Shown: positions 51,657 to 62,162, counted from the first letter of the stretch. The stretch: 64,000 bases of DNA from Treponema sp. (GCA_024695475.1 JAILIC010000087.1:1-64000); one strand, 5' to 3'. The notes: generated from the sequence alone by a model not told the origin. Program-made: numbers and translations.

Positions 51657-53984
51657 GTGCGAGTGACAATTAGCCCTCAGCTTTCAAAAATATTAACTAA
51701 ATCCTATGCAAATGCCCAAAAGTGTAATCATGAGTTTGTTACTCCAGAACATGTATTGCAGTCCGCATTGGATGCAGCTGCAGTACGCGAAGTACTGACG
51801 GCGTGTGGGGCAGATGTTGATGCAATACAAAGCAATGTAAGTACCTATCTTGCAAAACATATACCTGTTGTATCTCCAGAAAATAAAAAGAAGATAAAAC
51901 CTATAGAAACAACGGGCTTTCAGTCGGTTATGAATCGTGCTATTACCCATTGTATATCGAGTGATAAAGACGTAGTCGAAATTACGGATGTACTGGTAAG
52001 TATGCTTGATGAGACTAAAAACTATTGTTCCTATTATTTACGACAGGGTGGCCTTGATCGTTTGCGTTTTATTGAGTTGTTGAGTTATTTAAAAAATAAC
52101 GCCGACCATGACGAGGCTGCTGGTGATGATGATGCGGTCAAATCAACTGAGGCTCGTGCGACAACTGATAAGAGCATACCGCAAAAGTCTTTATTGGATC
52201 GTTTTACCGTTAATTTGACAAAAGAAGCCGAAAACGGAAACTTGGAGATTTTGGTAGGACGCGAAGCCGAAATAGAGCGTACGATACAAATCTTGTGTCG
52301 TAAAACTAAAAATAACCCATTGCATGTCGGAGATGCAGGAGTTGGAAAAACCGCCATTACTGAGGGACTTGCACTGCGCATAGCTTCTGGTGAAGTACCA
52401 GAGTTACTCAAAGGTGCTGTCATTTATCGACTTGATATGGGCACTCTTGTAGCTGGAACAAAGTTCCGTGGTGATTTTGAAGAGCGCTTGCGTCGTATCC
52501 TTGACGAGATCGTAAAAAAAGAAAAAGCGATACTTTTTATCGATGAGATCCATATGATGGTAGGTGCTGGAACAAGTGGTAATAATTCTATGGATGCGGC
52601 AAATCTCTTTAAACCAATGCTTGCGAGCGGTAAACTGAGATGTATAGGCTCCACCACCTTTGAAGAATACAAGAAAACTTTTGAAAAAGATCGTGCTTTA
52701 CAGCGGCGCTTTCAAAAAATTGACATTCTTGAGCCAACTCCTGCAGAAACAGTAAAAATACTCAAAGGATTAAAAGCACATTATGAGGACTTCCATCAGG
52801 TAACTTATAGTGATGAAGCTCTTAAAGCCGCAGTAGATTTATCTGTTCAGTATGTTCCTGATCGACGACTGCCAGACAAAGCAATAGATATTATTGATGA
52901 AGCTGGTGCACAGCTGCATATCCGCTCCTGTGGTGGTTATTACGGAAAAACGGTATCTGGTAGTTCCAAAATGCCGGTAGTTACAGTGCCTGTGGTGCGA
53001 AAAATATTGGCAAAAATGGCACGTGTTCCTGTAGAAACGGTAACAAATACCGAAAAGGAACAATTGCGTACACTCGAAGATACATTAAAAACACAGCTTT
53101 TTGGACAGAATAATGCAATAGAAGCTGTGGTTAAAGCCGTAAAACGCAGTCGGGCTGGCTTTCATGATCCTGATAAGCCTATCGCAAGCTTTTTGTTTGT
53201 GGGTCCTACGGGTGTTGGTAAAACAGAGCTGGCAAAGTGTCTGGCCCGTGAAATGCATGAAAAGCTCCTCCGCTTTGATATGAGTGAGTATCAGGAAAAG
53301 TATACTGTTAGTCGTCTTATTGGCTCAGCCCCAGGATATGTTGGATTTGAAGAAGGTGGACAGTTGACCGATGCAGTACGGAAGGATCCTTATTCCCTGA
53401 TTTTATTTGATGAAATTGAAAAGGCTCATGAGGATATCTATAATATTTTATTGCAGGTATTAGATTATGGCCAACTTACTGATAACCAGGGACGTAAAGC
53501 TGATTTTAGAAACTGCATAATCATTATGACCAGTAATGCGGGTGCTCGTGATATGGAAAAACCAGGTATCGGTTTTGGGGAATCTACCAGTGGTGATGAT
53601 GCTTCGACATTAAAAGAAGCAGTTCAAAAGACTTTTTCACCAGAGTTTCGTAATAGATTGGATGGTATTATTCCCTTTGGGCATCTCGAAAAACCAATTA
53701 TCCATGCCATTGTTCGTAAAGAAATACAACGTCTTAATCAACGCTTGCAGAGTAAAAAAGTGGTACTGTCACTGACCGATGATTGTGTGGCTTTTTTGGC
53801 AGACAAGGGATATTCACGAGAGTTTGGAGCGCGCAATATAGCACGTGTAGTTGATGAATATATATCTACTCCATTAGTAGACGAAGTCCTCTTTGGTATA
53901 TTGTCATCTGGCGGTACTGTAACGGCTCATGTATCAAAGAAAAACAAATTCAAACAAACTGTGTCATTTACCTATGATGTTTGA
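51657..53984 (+). CDS. clpA: ClpA-type AAA+ unfoldase
   Basis: A 775-residue Clp ATPase: N-domain to ~150, AAA-1 with GDAGVGKT and FIDEIHMMVGAG, no long M-domain (so ClpA rather than ClpB/C), AAA-2 with GPTGVGKTELAK and LFDEIEKAHEDI. It unfolds proteins into ClpP. The start is GTG 51657 after AAGGAG. It overlaps aat. Confidence 0.93.
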   Translation: MRVTISPQLSKILTKSYANAQKCNHEFVTPEHVLQSALDAAAVREVLTACGADVDAIQSNVSTYLAKHIPVVSPENKKKIKPIETTGFQSVMNRAITHCISSDKDVVEITDVLVSMLDETKNYCSYYLRQGGLDRLRFIELLSYLKNNADHDEAAGDDDAVKSTEARATTDKSIPQKSLLDRFTVNLTKEAENGNLEILVGREAEIERTIQILCRKTKNNPLHVGDAGVGKTAITEGLALRIASGEVPELLKGAVIYRLDMGTLVAGTKFRGDFEERLRRILDEIVKKEKAILFIDEIHMMVGAGTSGNNSMDAANLFKPMLASGKLRCIGSTTFEEYKKTFEKDRALQRRFQKIDILEPTPAETVKILKGLKAHYEDFHQVTYSDEALKAAVDLSVQYVPDRRLPDKAIDIIDEAGAQLHIRSCGGYYGKTVSGSSKMPVVTVPVVRKILAKMARVPVETVTNTEKEQLRTLEDTLKTQLFGQNNAIEAVVKAVKRSRAGFHDPDKPIASFLFVGPTGVGKTELAKCLAREMHEKLLRFDMSEYQEKYTVSRLIGSAPGYVGFEEGGQLTDAVRKDPYSLILFDEIEKAHEDIYNILLQVLDYGQLTDNQGRKADFRNCIIIMTSNAGARDMEKPGIGFGESTSGDDASTLKEAVQKTFSPEFRNRLDGIIPFGHLEKPIIHAIVRKEIQRLNQRLQSKKVVLSLTDDCVAFLADKGYSREFGARNIARVVDEYISTPLVDEVLFGILSSGGTVTAHVSKKNKFKQTVSFTYDV

Positions 53985-54723
53985 TTTAAATGTACTGTAT
54001 CAGCGTTTGACAGGGATATCTGAGTGTCCAATCTTTGTTATACCAGAACAAGCTCAAAAAGGACTGTTAGGCTATACTGATGATCTAACTGTTCCACTGG
54101 TGTGTGCGGCATATTTGCAGGGTGTTTTTCCGTGGTATGAAGAATCCGATGGGGAACCTGTATTGTGGTGGTCTCCTGATCCTCGTTTTGTATTACCAGT
54201 ACAAGATTTGCATGTTCCTAAGAGCCTGGAAAAATTTATAAAAAAGACGCCATTTACGTATACAATCGATGTTGATTTTCCATCGGTTATACAGCATTGT
54301 GCAGATATGGATCGTCCAGGACAGCAGGGTACCTGGATAGGTAAAAATATGATTGACTTGTATTGTCAGCTGGCACAAATGCACATAGCACATTCTGTCG
54401 AAGTATGGCATGATGGAATATTGGTTGGTGGCTTATATGGTGTATTGATAGGGCAGGTGTTTTTTGGGGAGTCAATGTTTACCGTAGCGTCAAATTCTGC
54501 GAAAAGCGCATTTGTACTGTTTGCAAAGGCATTTGCACTTAGTGGTGGTAAGTTGATTGATTCACAAGTGTATACCGATAACCTTGCTCGGTTTGGTGCC
54601 CATAATATAAGTAGAACAGCATTTTTACGTTTGGAGCATGACTATTTGCCTCAGCCTTCTGTATCGATCGAAGCAATTCGTCATGCAATGGATACATTGC
54701 TTATCGTGCATAAAGAGGAGTAA
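53974..54723 (+). CDS. aat: leucyl/phenylalanyl-tRNA-protein transferase
   Basis: About 249 residues. It attaches Leu or Phe to proteins with N-terminal Arg or Lys, making them ClpS substrates. FPWYEESDGEPVLWWSPDPR, GTWIGKNMIDLY, SVEVWHDG and FFGESMFTV are Aat motifs. The start (ATG 53974 or 53977) overlaps the end of clpA, so adaptor, unfoldase and transferase are coupled. Confidence 0.93.
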   Translation: MMFDLNVLYQRLTGISECPIFVIPEQAQKGLLGYTDDLTVPLVCAAYLQGVFPWYEESDGEPVLWWSPDPRFVLPVQDLHVPKSLEKFIKKTPFTYTIDVDFPSVIQHCADMDRPGQQGTWIGKNMIDLYCQLAQMHIAHSVEVWHDGILVGGLYGVLIGQVFFGESMFTVASNSAKSAFVLFAKAFALSGGKLIDSQVYTDNLARFGAHNISRTAFLRLEHDYLPQPSVSIEAIRHAMDTLLIVHKEE

Positions 54724-54727
54724 CACT

Positions 54728-55444
54728 GTGTATTATCGTATTGTAAATGAATTGAATGAACCGTTAGACAAGGAACTTGATAGTCGTATACAATCCCAGG
54801 GCTCTCCTCGAAAAAAACGAGCATCAGAACTGTATCGATTGATGGCATATATCTATTCTTTTGCGGAGCGGCATAGCCTTAAGATTATGCAGGCAATGGC
54901 AATCGCAGTAAATCCTGAGGTGTATATACCCGTAATAAAAAACGCCTATAACTCAGGATTGCTCGAAATTCAATATACTGACATTGGTGTGTTTATGCCA
55001 GGGTCGATACTTATTCCAGATATTTTAGAGTATATGCAGCAGTATCAGAAGCTTACAGATGAGGCTCATACCTGGATACACTCCGATGGTCCTGATCAAT
55101 CATATATGACTGATTATATCTGGGAGTCCCGTCGTAGAACACTTTCGGCAAAGTTGCCGTCTCGCTTTGAGTCCGTGTTTTTATTTGATGATCTTGAAGT
55201 CGCCCAAAAGTATAACAATCAGCTGTATGACAATACCGGTACGATAGCGACAGTAGAGCTGTTGTCTCAGCGTGCTCTTGGTAATTATGATATGCAGTGG
55301 ATTTTTAATTATCCAGACAGTAGTGCCTGTCTTACGGCAGACAGCTATGCCCGCCGTTATTGGCTAGGCAAGCAGTCTGATGAATGTATATGGGAATATC
55401 TGTATGATGGCACCTACAGTCTCCATGCAATACAGAGCTGCTAA
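54728..55444 (+). CDS. unknown protein in the N-degron operon, weak DUF2441/ADP-ribosyl-fold resemblance
   Basis: A 238-residue soluble protein that starts with GTG 54728 four bases after the aat stop, with GAGGAG upstream. The middle (LPSRFESVFLFDDLEVAQKY) and C-terminal (WEYLYDGTYSLHAI) parts recall the PSRF/SLF and ending motifs of DUF2441-like proteins, a group with an ADP-ribosyltransferase-like fold. No R-S-E triad is clear. I treat this as a weak hint, not an assignment. Confidence 0.5.
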   Translation: MYYRIVNELNEPLDKELDSRIQSQGSPRKKRASELYRLMAYIYSFAERHSLKIMQAMAIAVNPEVYIPVIKNAYNSGLLEIQYTDIGVFMPGSILIPDILEYMQQYQKLTDEAHTWIHSDGPDQSYMTDYIWESRRRTLSAKLPSRFESVFLFDDLEVAQKYNNQLYDNTGTIATVELLSQRALGNYDMQWIFNYPDSSACLTADSYARRYWLGKQSDECIWEYLYDGTYSLHAIQSC

Positions 55445-55481
55445 GAACCATCATAAGCACAAACTGTTGCTTTTAAGTATC

Positions 55482-56666
55482 CTATTCCATAAAGTAGGTC
55501 TTAATAGGTGGAAAACCATTAAAGCCAATTGAAGCATACGTAGAAGTATATGCTCCGGTACTTAAAAAGTACAACTTGTCGCCCTGCTTTAAGTCAGTCG
55601 GCAACTTATATTTGTCTGTCTCGTACATGATATCCATACTGTCACAGGTTGGTCCAGCAAGGATAACTTCCGATTCTTTGCCACCAACTTTGTCTTTGCT
55701 GGTTACAATCGGATACTTGATGGATTCATCGAGGGTTTCGATAAGACCGTTGAATTTACCGGCATCGCAGTATACCCAGCGACAGAGTGCAGTATTATTT
55801 TTACGAGAAACAAGTACGACTTCTGTTGTAAGAATACCACTGTCAGCTACAAGAGAACGACCTGGCTCCAAAATGATTTCTGGAATGTCTTCGCCAAAGT
55901 CATCATGTAAATAACGGGTGATTTCGGATGCATACTCCTGTAAGTCATTTGTTGGCTCTTTGTATGAAGCAGGAAATCCACCACCCATGTTTATCATCGA
56001 CAGGTGGATATCTTCTTCTTCTTCAAGAGAATTAAACAGGTATTTTGTTTTTGCAATGGCATCGTTCCATTGTCCGATATCACGCTGCTGACTGCCAACG
56101 TGAAAACTGATGCCATAAGGAGTAAGACCTGAGTCTCTTGCCTGTACAAGCAGATCATACGCCATATCAGGGTGACAGCCAAACTTTCGTGAAAGTGGCC
56201 AGTCTGCTGTTGTTGAGCTTTCCAAAAGAATACGCACATAGACACGTGAATGAGGAGCGTATTTGGCAATGTTTTTCAGATCATCTTTACTGTCTGTTGC
56301 AAACATACGCACGCCTTTTTCATAAAAATATGCGATGTCCTTTGTTTTTTTGATGGTGTTTCCGTAAGAGAGGCGATCAGGAGATACACCGTATGAAAGG
56401 ATGGTATCCAGCTCGTAACGTGATGCGATGTCAAAGCAGCTGCCCTGCTCAATTAACATACGCAAAATAGGTTCGCCTGGATTTGCTTTCATAGCGTAAT
56501 AGATACGTGCAAAAGGAAAAGAATCTCGTAGCTTGATGAGATTCTTTTTTACTGTATGCAGGTTGACAACAATGTTAGGAGTCTCTAAATCCTGAGAAAA
56601 CTCCAAAAAACGTTTCCAATCACCGTCGGAAACAAAATCTTCTCGATTGGTCAAAATCGTTTCCAC
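55482..56666 (-). CDS. fold-III PLP decarboxylase (ornithine/lysine type)
   Basis: A 394-residue enzyme of the alanine-racemase-like fold. YAMKANP holds the PLP Lys, SFHVGSQ, GGGFP and EPGRSLVA bind phosphate, and GPTCDSMD carries the catalytic Cys. It makes putrescine or cadaverine; diaminopimelate is less likely given the length and the CDSMD motif. The start may be GTG 56666 or an in-frame TTG 12 bases in, better spaced from AGGTGG. The divergent purB lies 185 bases away. Confidence 0.85.
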   Translation of the reverse strand: METILTNREDFVSDGDWKRFLEFSQDLETPNIVVNLHTVKKNLIKLRDSFPFARIYYAMKANPGEPILRMLIEQGSCFDIASRYELDTILSYGVSPDRLSYGNTIKKTKDIAYFYEKGVRMFATDSKDDLKNIAKYAPHSRVYVRILLESSTTADWPLSRKFGCHPDMAYDLLVQARDSGLTPYGISFHVGSQQRDIGQWNDAIAKTKYLFNSLEEEEDIHLSMINMGGGFPASYKEPTNDLQEYASEITRYLHDDFGEDIPEIILEPGRSLVADSGILTTEVVLVSRKNNTALCRWVYCDAGKFNGLIETLDESIKYPIVTSKDKVGGKESEVILAGPTCDSMDIMYETDKYKLPTDLKQGDKLYFLSTGAYTSTYASIGFNGFPPIKTYFME

Positions 56667-56814
56667 CTATTGAGATGAAAATGCCAGAATAGTACCATTC
56701 TGCCCACATAATCATGAAAACCGGAGATGGCCGGCACCTCATTTTTATGATAGGTGATACTATCATAATTGTACTACTTGTTGCTATAGTTTTTTACAAT
56801 TTTGTCAATTTTTA

Positions 56815-56843
56815 TTGATAAAAATCTCTGTTTCTGCAATACT
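56815..56843 (+). promoter_or_regulatory. promoter of purB
   Basis: TTGATA (56815-56820), 17 bases, AATACT (56838-56843), eight bases, ATG 56852. No Shine-Dalgarno sequence. Confidence 0.55.
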
Positions 56844-56851
56844 TTTTCATT

Positions 56852-58273
56852 ATGAAAACACGCAATATCTTTGACAATTTGTCTGCGATTGATCATCGCT
56901 ATTCACTTTCGGAAGCAGCTGTTTTTGACGGCTTAAGCTCTTATATTTCAGAATCAGCTTCTATCCGCTCCTGTGCAAAGGCTGAGGCTGCTCTGGTAAA
57001 AGCTCATTTGTCTGTGCGCAAGTCACTTACACCTGAAATAGAGCAAAAACTTGATGCTATTGCTCAGGCTATTGATCCGGAAGAAGTGTATCAGGAAGAA
57101 CAAAAAACACAGCATAATATTCGTGCATTAGTTAATGTCATGAAAACAAAAGTACCTGCTGACATTGCACCGCTGGTACATTTGGGTGCTACCAGTGTTG
57201 ATATCCTTGATACTGCATTATCAATGCGTATGAGAGATGCAGTACAGCAAGTTGTACTACCAGAGTTAAAAGCTTTGGAAAAAGATTTGTGTGCTATAGC
57301 AGATCGCGAGGCAGAAACTCCTCAGGTTGGTAGAACTCATGGTCAGCATGCTGTCCCCATTACTTTTGGTTGGTCCATTGCCGAGTTTGTAAGCCGATTA
57401 GGCAAATCAATTCTCCGCATCGAGGAGTTGTCAAATCAGCTTAAAGGTAAACTTGCAGGACCTGTTGGCTCCTACAATGGCCCGAGCATGATAGTAAAAG
57501 ATCCTGAGGAATTAGAGCGTATCTACCTTTCGTTTTTGGGCCTGGAACCAAGTGAGTACTCAAATCAGTTGGTAGAACCAGAATATCTGCTGCGCCTATT
57601 GCTTGAGATTAATGTTGCTTTTGGTATCATAGCAAACCTTGCCGATGATTTGCGCAATCTTCAGCGTAGCGAAATTGGCGAAGTATTTGAGTACTTTTCT
57701 TCAACACAGGTTGGATCAAGTACGATGCCTCAAAAGCGAAATCCATGGAATAGTGAACATGTTAAATCATTATGGAAAGCAATGTGCCCACGTGTTATGA
57801 CATTCTATATGGATCAGATTTCTGAACATCAGCGAGACTTGACCAATAGTGCCAGCCAGCGCTTTATTACTGATTATCTTACTGGCTTTACGATGGCCGT
57901 TGCCCGCATGCATAAAGTTGTCAGCGGTCTGCAGGCTGATACCGCCAATATGGAAAAAACATTGCAAGATGCTGGCGGTAAGGTAAAGGGTGGTGTACTT
58001 GCAGAACCAGCTTACATTCTCCTTGGTGAAGCTGGTGAAAACAATGGTCATGAAATTATTCGTAAGATTACTCTTGAATGTGAGCAGACCGGTGCAACGT
58101 TCTTCGAAGTACTTAAAAAGCACACTGAAGTGTTTACTAAGATTACGGAGCAGCTAAAAAAACTTGGAGTTAAAGATGCAGAGACATTCTTTGAAAATCC
58201 TGCTCGTTATCGAGGGCTTGCTGCTGAAAAATCTCGTCGTCTGGCACAAAAGTATGCCGAATTGATGAAATAA
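56852..58273 (+). CDS. purB: adenylosuccinate lyase
   Basis: A 473-residue member of the fumarase/aspartase superfamily with the signature GSSTMPQKRNPW. GATSVDILDT, GRTHGQHAVPITFGW (catalytic His) and ISEHQRDLTNSASQR fit adenylosuccinate lyase, which acts twice in purine synthesis. It stands alone, with a long perfect terminator. Confidence 0.9.
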   Translation: MKTRNIFDNLSAIDHRYSLSEAAVFDGLSSYISESASIRSCAKAEAALVKAHLSVRKSLTPEIEQKLDAIAQAIDPEEVYQEEQKTQHNIRALVNVMKTKVPADIAPLVHLGATSVDILDTALSMRMRDAVQQVVLPELKALEKDLCAIADREAETPQVGRTHGQHAVPITFGWSIAEFVSRLGKSILRIEELSNQLKGKLAGPVGSYNGPSMIVKDPEELERIYLSFLGLEPSEYSNQLVEPEYLLRLLLEINVAFGIIANLADDLRNLQRSEIGEVFEYFSSTQVGSSTMPQKRNPWNSEHVKSLWKAMCPRVMTFYMDQISEHQRDLTNSASQRFITDYLTGFTMAVARMHKVVSGLQADTANMEKTLQDAGGKVKGGVLAEPAYILLGEAGENNGHEIIRKITLECEQTGATFFEVLKKHTEVFTKITEQLKKLGVKDAETFFENPARYRGLAAEKSRRLAQKYAELMK

Positions 58274-58276
58274 TAT

Positions 58277-58307
58277 AAAAGGCTGTTAGGTATCCTAACA
58301 GCCTTTT
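58277..58307 (+). terminator. bidirectional terminator after purB
   Basis: Perfect 14-base arms AAAAGGCTGTTAGG and CCTAACAGCCTTTT around TAT; the arms supply T-runs on both strands. It may also back up the end of the minus-strand Gld-like operon. Confidence 0.9.
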
Positions 58308-58421
58308 ATTGTTTAAACTTTTTTGACTATGTTATTTTGTGCTGAAATATTTTGTTTTCAGCTACATCGTATACTTTTCACTTTTTAGAAGGCAACGATG
58401 CATAAATATACTATAGCCATT

Positions 58422-59318
58422 TTACTGTATTTGTTCAAGGCTTGTCATGGCCTTATCTGCATAATATTTTGACAAGTAAAACAAATATGGAGACTCAGAA
58501 GAAGTTGCAAGATACTTTGTTTCTTCTCCTTGCTCTACTGGATATACGGTAACAGTTATTGTCTTTTCATTTGTAGTAACTGTAATTGTAGATGATGGTA
58601 CTGTTGGCAGTGTTTCAGACTCATCTGCCCAAGATTGTACATTCATAGTACGGACGGACGAAACAAATGTTGACAGCTTTTCGTTGTCAGGATCAGCTCC
58701 AGTACTACCAGAGGTAACACTCCAGGTATCTTGATTTTTTGCAATGCTCCAGGCAGTGCCATTTGCCGATGCGACCGAGACAGCTGTGATGGTGTCAGCC
58801 TCAACGGAGTATAAGTCACGGCTCCGAAGCTCATTAACAGTCTTGTTATAGATATTGTTATATGAACCAGATACCAGATAAATATTTTTGCTGTCATCAA
58901 CCTTGATGTACGTTTGACTCGTTGTTGACGATGCTTTACCAATGGTAATAGTACGTACAGTTTTACCATCTTTTGCAGCGGTTACCGTAAGTGCATTGTT
59001 TGTAAGCCCATAGCGCTCTAATGTTGCCTCATTGTCAGAAGATGAGACAACATCCAAGACGGTTATATCCGTAATATTGTTTGCGATGCTCTGTGCAGAA
59101 GTCGTATTTGCTAGATACTGTTTATCCCCTACAAACCAATTACCGTCTTTTTTAGTAACTATAACGGTACTGTCCGCAGTGGTAATCGTAAAGGTATCAG
59201 GCTCTGCTTTTAATGTCATATTCTTGATAGTACTTTTATTTGCTTGTATCAATTGTACGATGTAGATACAGAGCAATATTCCTATAGCACAAAGTAGTAC
59301 TGATTTTCTTTTTGTCAT
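58422..59318 (-). CDS. DUF4340 membrane-anchored protein of the Gld-like operon
   Basis: A 298-residue protein with one N-terminal helix (SVLLCAIGILLCIYIVQLI) and a repeated β-rich exterior, matching DUF4340, which usually follows gldG-like genes. Role unknown. It overlaps the GldG-like gene by four bases and is the last gene of the operon. Confidence 0.8.
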   Translation of the reverse strand: MTKRKSVLLCAIGILLCIYIVQLIQANKSTIKNMTLKAEPDTFTITTADSTVIVTKKDGNWFVGDKQYLANTTSAQSIANNITDITVLDVVSSSDNEATLERYGLTNNALTVTAAKDGKTVRTITIGKASSTTSQTYIKVDDSKNIYLVSGSYNNIYNKTVNELRSRDLYSVEADTITAVSVASANGTAWSIAKNQDTWSVTSGSTGADPDNEKLSTFVSSVRTMNVQSWADESETLPTVPSSTITVTTNEKTITVTVYPVEQGEETKYLATSSESPYLFYLSKYYADKAMTSLEQIQ

Positions 59319-61414
59319 TTTGTACCTTCTTTATTTTCAGCATTGGTAGTACCCGCTTTGTGAGCAGTACGCAGGTCCCGCTCATCATTTGGGTTGTAAC
59401 GATCATGAATTTGTCTTCTTCGCTCATTGCGTGATTTCCAGACAAATAAACCTATGAGGGCTACGATAATACCAAGACCAAATTCATTAAAGTATTTGGC
59501 AAACTGGATTGCACCTACATTGCTCAACTCAAGTCCGTTAAGAGAGAGACCTTTTGTTCTCATAGTACATAACTCACTCTGACCATTGAGGTAGTCGATG
59601 GCATTACGAATAAAGATGGCAATTGGCTGCTGTCCATTTTCGTCGATAAGTGCAGGAGAGGTGATAAAAGAAGAACCTGAAATAAATATCTTGCCACTTT
59701 GTATGCTCTTTGCCAGGTGGTCATGTGCCGATAAGGTCTGTGCTTCGTCTTCATCATCAAAAGACGGCATGGCTTCGTATGCACTGGTAAACTTGCCTTC
59801 AACAAGGACTGCAAGGTTTTGTACGCTTTCTTTCGACTTGTCAGAAGGCGGGGTTACCATCATAGGATTAAGCATGATATGTTCGCTCTGTGTCCATGCA
59901 CGAGGAGAAGTTTGAGCAAGTTCAGTAACCTTGAGGTCAGGATTACTCTTTGCGTTTGAAACATCGAGAGAACCATTCTGTAAGAATATAAGATATCCTA
60001 AGTTTTTAGAAATGACACTCTTTTGGTTGATACTCTTTTTTTGCAGCATTGGTGCCCAATACCAAGGAACCATACCCATTCCCTGTTGTTCAGCACGATA
60101 GCTTACTTCGTCCATGATGTAGTCAGTACCAGGAGTGATACCATAGGCAGTCAAAATTTGATTAAGTCCGGTATCTATCGGTGTAAAGGTTGATTGACCT
60201 GTATATGGGTTTTGGTTTTCATCAAAAGGATCGATAAAGAACATCAAATTGCCACCACGCATCAAGAATTGGTCGATGGCATAGAGTTCCTTTTCAGAGA
60301 AGGCTGTTTTTGGTCCGTTTATGACTATCATGCTCATGCTGACCGGAATGTCATCGCTGGCAAGATTGAGTTCCTTAAAGGAATACATGTCGGATACCAA
60401 AGTGTTAAAGGTACCGGAACCTCTCTGGCTGTCATTAATATCAGCTTCGCCATGGCCAGTGATATAGCCAATTTCAGTTGCATGAGAGACAAGACTTTGA
60501 ATACCTTTGTTGATAGAGTCTTCAAGACTATCAAGGCCAACGATGCTATACGAAAAACCAAAGAGGCTCTTTTGTAATCCCAGTGGCATAAGCAGGAATT
60601 TGTCGTTATATGACAATACCATGTTGAGCACGCTGTTGTGAGTGGTTTTGTCGCTTGTCTGCCAGATAATCGGTTTGATACCGTATTGAGTGGTAAGATT
60701 TGCAATATCACTTTCAGATGGAGCAATTTCGCTATAGACAAGACGATCTTTGTTCTTTTTGTTTACATCGTCACAGAGTTTTTTTACCGTGGTCTCGAGC
60801 TGATCAAAGCCTTTTACCGATTTGAGCTCATTTGATAAGTACAGAGTAAGAGACAGTTTGTCGTTTTGTGGTAGAGAAGCCAATGTATCAGATGTAGAAA
60901 TCATCTTGGCAATGGTAGTTGTCAGCTTGTACTCAAAACCGTCTGCGGTAGTGAGCGGGTCAATGATTTGTATGTTATCGGTATATAAAATGGCAATACC
61001 CATCCATGCCTGTTTTACCCCCATCTCTGTATTAGAAACCATGCGCAGTGGTACTTCTTTTAAGCCATAACCGGAAGCAAGCTGGCGGTTTTCCTGCTTG
61101 TTCATATCAAAGAAAGTATAGGAAAACTTGCCTTTTGCAGCACCTTTGTACTCAACGAGAATATCGTTGATATACTGGTCAACGGTATTATACGGAGCTG
61201 GTAAACCGTCAGAAAAAAATACTTGTACGGTAACAGGCTCGGTAAGGGTACGTACGGTCTGTTTACTTACAGAGGAAAGTGAGTATGATTGAGGAGCTGT
61301 CAGATCGAGACGTAAAAATGCTCTATTGCAAACAAGATTAGCAAGGATAAGCACAATGACAAAGAGTGCAAAGTCACTTGCTGGATTTTTTAGCCATTGA
61401 ATTATTTTTTTCAT
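59315..61414 (-). CDS. GldG-like ABC-associated protein
   Basis: A 699-residue protein with a helix near each end and a large exterior domain of the GldG/ABC-type uncharacterised transport class (NKGIQSLVSHATEIGYITGHGE, FFIDPFDENQ). It accompanies the permease and ATPase upstream. In gliding Bacteroidetes the GldAFG set is needed for motility; in spirochetes the role is unknown. Confidence 0.82.
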   Translation of the reverse strand: MKKIIQWLKNPASDFALFVIVLILANLVCNRAFLRLDLTAPQSYSLSSVSKQTVRTLTEPVTVQVFFSDGLPAPYNTVDQYINDILVEYKGAAKGKFSYTFFDMNKQENRQLASGYGLKEVPLRMVSNTEMGVKQAWMGIAILYTDNIQIIDPLTTADGFEYKLTTTIAKMISTSDTLASLPQNDKLSLTLYLSNELKSVKGFDQLETTVKKLCDDVNKKNKDRLVYSEIAPSESDIANLTTQYGIKPIIWQTSDKTTHNSVLNMVLSYNDKFLLMPLGLQKSLFGFSYSIVGLDSLEDSINKGIQSLVSHATEIGYITGHGEADINDSQRGSGTFNTLVSDMYSFKELNLASDDIPVSMSMIVINGPKTAFSEKELYAIDQFLMRGGNLMFFIDPFDENQNPYTGQSTFTPIDTGLNQILTAYGITPGTDYIMDEVSYRAEQQGMGMVPWYWAPMLQKKSINQKSVISKNLGYLIFLQNGSLDVSNAKSNPDLKVTELAQTSPRAWTQSEHIMLNPMMVTPPSDKSKESVQNLAVLVEGKFTSAYEAMPSFDDEDEAQTLSAHDHLAKSIQSGKIFISGSSFITSPALIDENGQQPIAIFIRNAIDYLNGQSELCTMRTKGLSLNGLELSNVGAIQFAKYFNEFGLGIIVALIGLFVWKSRNERRRQIHDRYNPNDERDLRTAHKAGTTNAENKEGTK

Positions 61415-61419
61415 ATCAG

Positions 61420-62157
61420 TTATCTCCGGTCACTTTGTTCTATTTTGACGGTAAGACCGAGGAAAATAGCAGTCAGTGAGATAAAATATAACAAATCGCG
61501 AGTATCAATGATTCCTCGTGCAATGGACTTAAAGTGCGTGTCTGCAAGGAACCATGACAATATATTTACGGCAACTGGTGGGAGCAATACCAAAAACATA
61601 TTGATGAGTGAAAGCACAATACAAATAGTAAAGGCTATAAAAAATGCGATAATCTGATTTTTTGTACTGGCAGATGCAAAAATACCAATGGCAGAATATG
61701 AAGCACACAAAAAGAGAGCTCCGAGGTATCCGCCAATAACGGGACCTGCATCTAACGTACCAAACTGAGCAGCGGTAATAACATAGAAGAAAGTTGGTAC
61801 AAGCATAGCAGCACTTGTCAAAAAAGCTGCCAAAAACTTGCCAGCGACAACCTGGCCTTCAAGTACCGGCAGAGTAAGCAATGTCTCAAGACTGCCACTG
61901 CGTTTTTCTTCAGAAAAGAGACGCATGGTCAATGCGGGAATAAAGAAGGACAGAAGGATTGGCAGGATGGCAAAAAAGCCACGGAGTTCTGCACGTTGCT
62001 GCAAAAAGAATGTAGAAAAAAACAAAAATCCAGAAAAAATCAAAAACAATGCAGTAACGATATAGGCAATTGGACTGGTAAAATATGCAGCCAGTTCTCG
62101 CTTCATGATGACAAAAACAGGAGAGCTGGTCTTTGTTTGTTTTGTAGAATCGGTCAT
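61420..62157 (-). CDS. ABC-2 permease, GldF-like
   Basis: A 245-residue permease with six predicted helices and the ABC-2 motif LRLFSEEKRSGSLETLLTLPV. It forms a complex with the ATPase just upstream, 5 bases away. The Gld-like order ATPase-permease-GldG-DUF4340 is kept. Confidence 0.88.
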   Translation of the reverse strand: MTDSTKQTKTSSPVFVIMKRELAAYFTSPIAYIVTALFLIFSGFLFFSTFFLQQRAELRGFFAILPILLSFFIPALTMRLFSEEKRSGSLETLLTLPVLEGQVVAGKFLAAFLTSAAMLVPTFFYVITAAQFGTLDAGPVIGGYLGALFLCASYSAIGIFASASTKNQIIAFFIAFTICIVLSLINMFLVLLPPVAVNILSWFLADTHFKSIARGIIDTRDLLYFISLTAIFLGLTVKIEQSDRR

Positions 62158-62162
62158 AGTGT

